Positions 58,465 through 64,000 of a stretch of DNA of 64,000 nt are shown in pieces (the stretch's first letter is position 1; each line of letters begins with the position of its first letter). The DNA is from Actinoplanes siamensis (GTDB lineage: Bacteria; Actinomycetota; Actinomycetes; Mycobacteriales; Micromonosporaceae): assembly GCF_016862395.1 (NCBI RefSeq), contig NZ_BOMW01000040.1, positions 1-64,000 of the forward strand, read 5' to 3'. Both the position numbers and the translations under genes were made by a program. The notes under the pieces were generated by a model. It was not told the origin of the DNA, ran no database searches, and worked only from the letters and a program-made list of their open reading frames with translations.

Positions 58465-58653
58465 GTGGAGACGAGTCAGCCGGACGACGGACACGCGCCG
58501 CGGTGGCGGTCAAAGATGCTCGACCTCTCCGAGGCCACCCTCGCCGAACTGGTCGTCCGCGACGACTCCGCTCTCGACCGCTGCCTGCGCCGGCTCACCG
58601 ACTCCCGGTCCGGGCCGAGCGAGCAGATCGCCGGCTTCAACTCGGCTCTCTGA
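58465..58653 (+). CDS. fxsA: FxSxx-COOH RiPP precursor peptide
   Basis: A 62-residue peptide with the C-terminus GFNSAL, that is Phe-x-Ser-x-x-COOH, the mark of the FxSxx-COOH family. The leader also fits: MLDLSEATLAELVVRDDSAL, then CLRRLTDSR. In this family the radical SAM enzyme FxsB makes a cyclophane ring involving the core Phe, so this peptide should be the substrate. The start is a GTG four bases after GAGGAGG. It is the first gene of a row with the HEXXH protein ten bases downstream. Its small size makes it easy to miss, but the motif, ribosome site and context are all in agreement. Confidence 0.85.
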   Translation: METSQPDDGHAPRWRSKMLDLSEATLAELVVRDDSALDRCLRRLTDSRSGPSEQIAGFNSAL

Positions 58654-58663
58654 CGGGCTGACG

Positions 58664-60100
58664 GTGCGCCCGTTCCGCCTGGCCGACGCCGACCTGGCCG
58701 CGCTCGGCGCCGGGCGGCCGTCCGCCGGCACGCTCGGTCTGCTGCGCAGAGCGCAGCTCAGCCGCCATCTGCTGCTGTTGCGCGAGATCCGGCTCGCGGT
58801 CCCCGGAACCCCGCTCTGGTACGACCGTCTGACCACTGTCACCGAGGCCGAGTCGCGCGCCCGCATCGCCGACCCGATGACCGGCCTGTGGGCGGCGCGG
58901 GTGCTCGACGGGCTCCACGCCTCGCCCGGCTCCGGCCTCCGGACGGCGCTCGGGGAACTGCCGGAGCCGGCCGGTCACCCGCTGTCGGTGACGCACGCGG
59001 GACGGACCCTGAGTGTGCGGCTGGACGACCGCGGGCCGCTGCGGCATTCGCTCGGCCTGCCCGCCACCGCGGCGCTGAGCCCGGCCGAGGTAGCGAGCTG
59101 GGAGCGGTGCCTCGACCAAGCATGGCGGATTCTGATCATCCGGCACCCGGAGGCCGCGGAGATCCTCGCCGGGGTGCTGCGGGTGATCGTCCCGGCCCGG
59201 CCGGACCCACTCGCCGAGGGGGTGAGCGCCACCTCGGCCGAGGCGTTCGGCGCGGTGGCGATGTCCGCGCCGACCGGCGGGACCGGGCTCGCGGTGGCTC
59301 TGCTGCACGAGGTCCAGCACAGCGTGCTGAACGCGGTGCACGGGCTGTTCGAGCTGGTCCAGCCGACCGGGCGGCTGGGGTACTCGCCGTGGCGGGAGGA
59401 CCCGCGGCCGGCCCTCGGGATCGTGCACGGGGTCTACGCGTTCCTCGCCGTGACCCGTTTCTGGCGAGCCGAGCTGCGCGGGGACCCGCCGGCCGAGGCC
59501 GAGTTCGAGTTCGCCCGGTGGCGCGCGGCGGTGCACCGGACGGCGGGCGCGCTGCTCCGCGGCGGTGAGCTGTCCGCGGCCGGGGAGCGGCTGGTGGGCG
59601 CGCTGCGCGACGAGGTGGCGCCGTGGCTGGACGAGCCGGTCGCAGCCGAGGTGGAACGGCTCGCCGCCCTCGCCCGCGCCGACCATCACGCGCGCTGGCG
59701 ACTGCGGAACCTGACCGTCGCGCCCGGTGACCTGGCGGCGCTGACCGGCGCCTGGCGTGCCGGCCGTGACGCGCCCGCCGTCGGGTCGGCGGTGGCCGGC
59801 GGTGCGCGGGTGGTCGAGTCCAGCGCGACACTGCGGCTGATCCGGGCGTCGCTGCGCGGGGACGATACGGGGACCGGGGATCCCGCGGACGTGGCGTGCG
59901 TGCGCGGAGACCGGGCCGGCGCGCTCCGGTCGTACCTCGCAATCCTCGACGCGGACCGGGACCACGCCGCGGCCTGGACCGGTCTCGCCCTGGTCTCCCC
60001 GCAGCCCGCCCTGCGCCGGCGGCCGGAGCTGGTCCGCGCCGCCGCGCTCGCCCTGCCCGAGGCGGACATCGCGGCCCTGGCGGCCTGGCTGTCCCGCTGA
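58664..60100 (+). CDS. HEXXH-motif protein of the FxSxx-COOH system
   Basis: From the GTG at 58664, ten bases after the peptide gene, the product is 478 residues. The metal-binding motif is ALLHEVQHSVLNAVHGLFELVQ (His215, Glu216, His219). The region after it contains PWREDPRPALGIVHGVYAFLAVTRFW, also typical of the family. Proteins of this family lie beside FxsA and radical SAM FxsB, sometimes fused to FxsB, and are thought to cleave or modify the peptide. The HEXXH would bind zinc, so a protease role is the simplest guess. The frame continues upstream inside fxsA, but those starts cannot be used. No radical SAM gene is adjacent. Confidence 0.85.
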   Translation: MRPFRLADADLAALGAGRPSAGTLGLLRRAQLSRHLLLLREIRLAVPGTPLWYDRLTTVTEAESRARIADPMTGLWAARVLDGLHASPGSGLRTALGELPEPAGHPLSVTHAGRTLSVRLDDRGPLRHSLGLPATAALSPAEVASWERCLDQAWRILIIRHPEAAEILAGVLRVIVPARPDPLAEGVSATSAEAFGAVAMSAPTGGTGLAVALLHEVQHSVLNAVHGLFELVQPTGRLGYSPWREDPRPALGIVHGVYAFLAVTRFWRAELRGDPPAEAEFEFARWRAAVHRTAGALLRGGELSAAGERLVGALRDEVAPWLDEPVAAEVERLAALARADHHARWRLRNLTVAPGDLAALTGAWRAGRDAPAVGSAVAGGARVVESSATLRLIRASLRGDDTGTGDPADVACVRGDRAGALRSYLAILDADRDHAAAWTGLALVSPQPALRRRPELVRAAALALPEADIAALAAWLSR

Positions 60101-60267
60101 TCCGGCAGCCGTGGGCGCATCCGGGCACTCCCGGCGCGGTGGCTGTCACGCAGTCGGTTGCAGGGAGGTTGACCTGCGGTTTTCCGCTCGGTAGCGAATC
60201 CGCGGGAGCCAGCCGGATCACTCAACCCGCCGGTCGCCGGACCGATGTGAGCGGCCGGAGGTGGATC

Positions 60268-61941
60268 GTGGCTCGGAAAGCACTGTTGGACCGGATGCGG
60301 CGCGTCGTCGACGACGGCGTGCTGCTGGCCTCGCTGGTGTTGCTGGTGTGGCCGGCAGCGGACGCGGCGGACGCGACCTCGGCGAGCTGGCTGGTGCCAC
60401 TGGCCGCGGCCCTCTGTCTCGGCATCGCGCTGCTGCTGGTGGCGCCGGACCGCCCGGTGCTGCGCTTCGCGCCGGCCGCCGGCGCGCTCGTGGTCACCGG
60501 CATCCGCCACGTCCAGGGCGAGCTCGCGCCGGGCGCGGTCTGGCTGCTGCTCGCGATGGCGGTGGCGGTGCTGTTCCGCCGCTGGACCGGCGCCGGCACG
60601 GACCACGCCCTGATGCGCGAGATGACCACGCAGCGCACCCTGCTGGCCCGCCAGGCCTACCGGGACCCGCTGACCGGGGTCGGCAACCGCAAGATGTTCC
60701 TGGATCAGGCGGATCACGAGCTGGCCGTGGCGAGCCGGACGATGACCGCGGTGATCGTGGTCGACCTGGACGGCTTCCGTGAGCTGAACGACACACACGG
60801 TCACGAGATCGGCGACAGCCTGCTGCGCGCCGCGGCGGACCGGCTGGCCGCCAACGTCCGTGCCAACGACGTGGTGGCCCGCCTGGACGGCGATGAGTTC
60901 GTGGTGCTGCTGCCCGGCCTGGAGGACGAGCAGGCCGCGGTGGCGGTGGCCGAGCGGGTGCTGACCGAGCTGCAGCGGCCGCTGGAGGTGGACGGCGTCA
61001 AGGTGGCCGTCCGGGCCAGCGCGGGCGTGGCGCTCACCGCCGGCGGCGGCGGCATCGACCACGTGCTGCGCGAGGCCGACCAGGCCCTGCACCGGGCGAA
61101 GCTGGACGGCGGCGGCACCGCCCGCCGGTTCGACCCGGAGCTGTTCGCCCTGGAGGAGCAGCGCCGCAAGGCCGAGGGCGACATCATCCGCGCCCTCGAC
61201 CTGGGCCAGTTCGAGGTGCACTACCAGCCGATCGTCGACCTGAACGGCGAGCAGACCGTCGGCGTCGAGGCGCTGATCCGCTGGCAGCACCCGGAGAAGG
61301 GGCTGGTCCCGCCCGGCCTGTTCCTGGAGCTGGCCGAGCAGCTCGGCCTGCTCCCCCGGCTCGGCGGCTGGGTGCTGGAGGAGGCGTGCCGGCAGGCGGT
61401 GCGCTGGCAGCGGCAGTTCCCCGGCTTCGAGATGAACGTGAACCTGTCCGCCTCGCAGCTGAGCAACCCCAACCTGGTCGCCGAGGTCCGCTCGGTGCTG
61501 GAACGCACCGGGCTGGACCCGGGGCACCTGGTGCTGGAGCTGACCGAGTCGGTGGCGCTGACCGACCTGGAGGAGTCGGCCCGGATCCTCAGCGAGCTGA
61601 AGGATCTGGGGGTACGGATCGCGCTGGACGACTTCGGCACCGGGTTCTCCTCGCTCAGCCACCTGAGCGCGCTGCCGGTGGACGTCGTCAAGATCGACCG
61701 GTCCTTCGTGCAGGCGATGCCGGAGAGCGGCGGGGCGTCGGTGGCCGAGGCGGTGCTGCACATCGCGCGGACCTTCAACCTGGCGCCGGTGGCCGAGGGG
61801 GTGGAGGACGCGGCTCAGGCGGAGTGGCTGCGGGATCTGGCGTGCAGCCGGGCGCAGGGGTATCACTTCGCCCGGCCGATGCCGGCGCTCGGGGTCACCG
61901 AGCTGCTGGACAAGCAGAACGAGAGGGACGTGGCCGCCTAG
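60268..61941 (+). CDS. Membrane-bound GGDEF-EAL protein (cyclic-di-GMP turnover)
   Basis: The GTG at 60268, with GGAGG seven bases upstream, gives 557 residues. Four hydrophobic segments (about 17-32, 41-58, 66-80, 88-103) anchor it in the membrane. The GGDEF domain (about 120-285) has the signature RLDGDEFVVLL, where the first Gly is Asp, so cyclase activity may be weak. The EAL domain (about 300-550) is complete: GVEALIRWQHPE (Glu334), NLSASQL, ELTESVAL, ALDDFGTGFSSL, DVVKIDRSFV and VAEGVED. It probably degrades cyclic-di-GMP. It sits between the FxSxx-COOH genes, which may be chance. A repeated hairpin element follows the gene. Confidence 0.93.
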   Translation: MARKALLDRMRRVVDDGVLLASLVLLVWPAADAADATSASWLVPLAAALCLGIALLLVAPDRPVLRFAPAAGALVVTGIRHVQGELAPGAVWLLLAMAVAVLFRRWTGAGTDHALMREMTTQRTLLARQAYRDPLTGVGNRKMFLDQADHELAVASRTMTAVIVVDLDGFRELNDTHGHEIGDSLLRAAADRLAANVRANDVVARLDGDEFVVLLPGLEDEQAAVAVAERVLTELQRPLEVDGVKVAVRASAGVALTAGGGGIDHVLREADQALHRAKLDGGGTARRFDPELFALEEQRRKAEGDIIRALDLGQFEVHYQPIVDLNGEQTVGVEALIRWQHPEKGLVPPGLFLELAEQLGLLPRLGGWVLEEACRQAVRWQRQFPGFEMNVNLSASQLSNPNLVAEVRSVLERTGLDPGHLVLELTESVALTDLEESARILSELKDLGVRIALDDFGTGFSSLSHLSALPVDVVKIDRSFVQAMPESGGASVAEAVLHIARTFNLAPVAEGVEDAAQAEWLRDLACSRAQGYHFARPMPALGVTELLDKQNERDVAA

Positions 61942-61955
61942 GGGCCGGGCCTGAC

Positions 61956-62064
61956 GGCCTCGCTCCGCTCGGCGGCAGTTCGCCCCTCGGGCTCGATGAC
62001 GGGAGCGCCGGAAACGATGACGCTTTGCTTGTCGTTTCCGGCGCTCTCGTCATCGACGGGCGAA
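61956..62064. repeat. Copy B of the dispersed 110-bp hairpin element, likely bidirectional terminator
   Basis: Arms at 61993-62017 and 62032-62056 pair over 25 bases with one mismatch around a 14-base loop (TGACGCTTTGCTTG). On the left the flank GGCCTCGCTCCGCTCGGCGG belongs to the repeat. It matches the reverse complement of 40685-40794. It lies between the GGDEF-EAL gene and the TPR gene, which converge on it. Confidence 0.85.
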
Positions 62065-62108
62065 ATCCGCTGTGATCGCGGTTCGACCACGCGGTGGTTG
62101 CGGTGGCC

Positions 62109-64000
62109 TCAGAGGGGTGGCAGGTCGACGTCGGTCTCCAGGTGTTGCGCGGCGGTGGTGGCCCGGAGGACGGGGTGGGCGTCGCCGTAGGCTTTCGCGA
62201 GTGCTGCCAGGGCCTGCTGCTGGGCGGCCTGGTCCTGGTCGGCGAGGGCGAGGTTCCAGGCGCAGGCGATGGTGTCCGGGTGGTCGGCGCCCCGGACGAC
62301 GCGGGACCGGCGCAGCGTGTCCGCCGCCAGTTCGCGGGCCGGCTGGGCCTCGCCCGCCGCGAACAGGTCGGCGGCCAGGCCGTTCGCGCAGCTCAGCGTG
62401 AACGGGTGGTCGGCGCCGACGCTGCGCCGCAGGCCGCCGAGCACCTCCTCGTCGATGGTCCGGGCCTCGTGGTGCCGGCCGGCCGAACGCACCACCCCGG
62501 CCAGCCCGGCGGAGGCCGCCAGCGTGAACGGGTGCTCGTCACCGAGCACCGCGTGCAACCGGATCACCGCGCGTTCCAGCAGCTCGTGCGCTCCGGCCAG
62601 GTCGCCGCCGGCACGCACGCAGTTGGCCAGCGACACCGCGGTGGCCAGGGTGTCCACGTTCAGGTCGCCGAACCGCTGCCGGCACGCGGCCAGGTTCGCG
62701 GTGGCCAGCTCGCGCGCCCGCGGGTCGCCCAGGCGGTGGGCGGCCATCGCGGTCAGCCGGCCGGCCCAGAGGGCGAACGGGTGATCCTCGGCGACCTGCT
62801 CGGCGTGGCCGGCCAGCACCACGCCGACCCCGATGTAGTCGCCCAGCCCGAACAGGTCGTAGGCGAGGGCGGCCCGGGACGCCAGGGTCTCCGGGTGGCC
62901 GTCCACAAAGATCGCCTGCCGGTGCCGCAGGGTCTGCTCGTCCAGCGTCCGGGCGCCCCGGAAGTCGCCGAGCAGCCGCAAGTCGATGGCGAGGTTGTTG
63001 GCGCAGCGCAGCGCGGTCGGGAAGCTCTCCCCGAACAGCCTGCGATAGCGCACCAGGTTGTCCGCGTCGAGCTGCCGGGCCTGCCCGAAGTGGCCCTGCA
63101 TGCGCAGGTCGCCGCCGACGCTGTTGGCGGTGGCCAGGGTGGCCTCGTCGTCGGCGCCGAACACCTCCCGCTGGGTGCGCAGGGTCTGCAGGTTCAGGTT
63201 CCGCGCGTCGGCCGGGCGGCCCACCGCCCGCAGCGCGTTGGCCAGGTGGAACGAGGCGAGCAGGGTCTGCTCGGCGGACTCGCCGAGCGCGTCGCGCCAG
63301 CGCGCCACCGCGGAGCCGGCCAGCTCGCGGCTGGAGTCGTAGTCGCCGCGGGCGTAGTGGAAGCGGATGCAGTTGATCACCAACTGACGGACCTCCTCGG
63401 CGTCGCCGCCGAGCAGGTCGGAGTGGATCAGGTGCGGGGCCAGCTCGGCGTAGCGGTACCAGCCGGCCGGGTTGTCCGGGTCGCCAGGGTCGGCCGCGGA
63501 GAGCATGCCGCGCACCGTCCGCAGCAGCTCGGCGTGCCGCTCCGAGCTGAGCTCCTGGCCGAACATGCCACGGATCAGCGGGTGCACGGTCAGCCGCTCG
63601 CCGGACGGGTCCAGCCCGGCCAGCCCGAACCGGGCGATCCGCCGCATCGCGGACCGCAGCCGGCGCTCCACCCGCACGGTCCGGGCGACCTCCGTCTCCA
63701 TCGGCAGGGTCCGGGCCGCCCAGAGCAGCTGCCAGGAGATCGGCGCGCTGGCCAGGAACGTGCAGAGCTCCAGCAGCACCCGGTCGGCCGGGGCGGCCTC
63801 GCCGAGCGCGTCGGCGGCCAGGCCCCAGGCGACCCGGATCGGGGTGGGGAAGGCCAGCTCGGCGGCACGGTCGTCGTAGCGGTCCAGGTAGTCGCCGACC
63901 GGCCAGCCGGTGGCCGTGCGCACGGCGGCGGCCAGGTCCAGCGCGATCGGCACGTCATCGAGCCGGGCCGCGAGCCGGTCGGCGTCCGCCGGGGAGAGTT
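62109..64000 (-). CDS. FxSxx-COOH system NB-ARC/TPR protein (N-terminal part off the right edge)
   Basis: The frame is open to the right edge, so only the C-terminal 630 or so residues are here. At the edge the sequence reads LSPADADRLAARLDDVPIAL, the end of an NB-ARC/NACHT-type ATPase domain, followed by a winged-helix-like part and about ten TPR units. The TPR units repeat the pattern ARxLxxxTLxxxRxxxGxDHPxTL (for example GADHPFTLSCANGLAADL). Long NB-ARC-TPR proteins of this type are found beside fxsA and fxsB and are named as a component of the FxSxx-COOH system. They may sense a signal and control the locus. The identification with FxSxx depends on the nearby peptide gene. Confidence 0.8.
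   Translation of the reverse strand, partial: LSPADADRLAARLDDVPIALDLAAAVRTATGWPVGDYLDRYDDRAAELAFPTPIRVAWGLAADALGEAAPADRVLLELCTFLASAPISWQLLWAARTLPMETEVARTVRVERRLRSAMRRIARFGLAGLDPSGERLTVHPLIRGMFGQELSSERHAELLRTVRGMLSAADPGDPDNPAGWYRYAELAPHLIHSDLLGGDAEEVRQLVINCIRFHYARGDYDSSRELAGSAVARWRDALGESAEQTLLASFHLANALRAVGRPADARNLNLQTLRTQREVFGADDEATLATANSVGGDLRMQGHFGQARQLDADNLVRYRRLFGESFPTALRCANNLAIDLRLLGDFRGARTLDEQTLRHRQAIFVDGHPETLASRAALAYDLFGLGDYIGVGVVLAGHAEQVAEDHPFALWAGRLTAMAAHRLGDPRARELATANLAACRQRFGDLNVDTLATAVSLANCVRAGGDLAGAHELLERAVIRLHAVLGDEHPFTLAASAGLAGVVRSAGRHHEARTIDEEVLGGLRRSVGADHPFTLSCANGLAADLFAAGEAQPARELAADTLRRSRVVRGADHPDTIACAWNLALADQDQAAQQQALAALAKAYGDAHPVLRATTAAQHLETDVDLPPL

Overview
The window looks like chromosomal DNA of a filamentous actinomycete, most likely of the Micromonosporaceae (Actinoplanes-like). 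The reasons are very high GC with strong G/C preference at third codon positions, many GTG starts, and typically actinobacterial genes: a mycothiol-dependent formaldehyde dehydrogenase, the Mec-CysO-CysM cysteine route, a SigC-like sigma factor, an FxSxx-COOH peptide gene, and a ctaD-type oxidase subunit. The family assignment is inference; there is no rRNA gene to confirm it.

Layout. 0-7 kb: an Ala/Pro-rich membrane protein running off the left edge, a CopC-CopD copper protein, and divergently a SigC-like sigma factor followed by an overlapping MauE/DsbA-like/membrane-protein thiol-redox operon. 7-9 kb: an AAA ATPase-HNH nuclease pair that resembles the Septu anti-phage system. 9-13.5 kb: Asp23-like protein, small SpeD, peroxiredoxin, tRNA-Leu(UAG), MOSC protein and an expansin-like secreted protein. 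13.7-21.7 kb: an RpiR regulator and a complete, overlapping histidine-utilisation operon (hutU, an M20 amidohydrolase, hutF, hutI, hutH). 21.8-26.4 kb: a deleted MFS remnant, an MerR-PP2C fusion, rdgB, rph, a GT4 glycosyltransferase and an MBL-fold hydrolase. 27-32 kb: cysM-cysO-mec-DUF2017-clpS facing pncB-pncA, the same neighbourhood as Mycobacterium tuberculosis Rv1330c-Rv1336. 32-44.7 kb: oxidoreductases, MFS exporter, ctaD, a LigD-like protein with a dead ligase domain, a GH63 glycosidase, mscR, MarR, a cupin and a PAS-GGDEF-EAL protein.

44.7-57 kb is the accessory part: a frameshifted helicase/nuclease pseudogene, 1.6 kb without a gene and with lower GC, then a helicase, Beta-family protein, prim-pol and flavoprotein row, a GAF-SpoIIE phosphatase, and a two-gene unit made of a Cas4-like iron-sulfur nuclease and an unrecognised partner. 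57-64 kb: DUF427, a YbaB-like protein, then an FxSxx-COOH RiPP locus (precursor peptide, HEXXH protein, a cyclic-di-GMP enzyme and an NB-ARC/TPR protein that runs off the right edge).

The best candidates for something undescribed are the Cas4-like nuclease with its partner, the FxSxx locus without a radical SAM enzyme in view, the helicase/Beta/prim-pol row, a 25-residue ORF between mec and cysO, and a CysO that carries 13 residues after its Gly-Gly. A roughly 110-bp hairpin element is present twice, each time between converging genes. No CRISPR array, rRNA, integrase or complete insertion sequence was seen.
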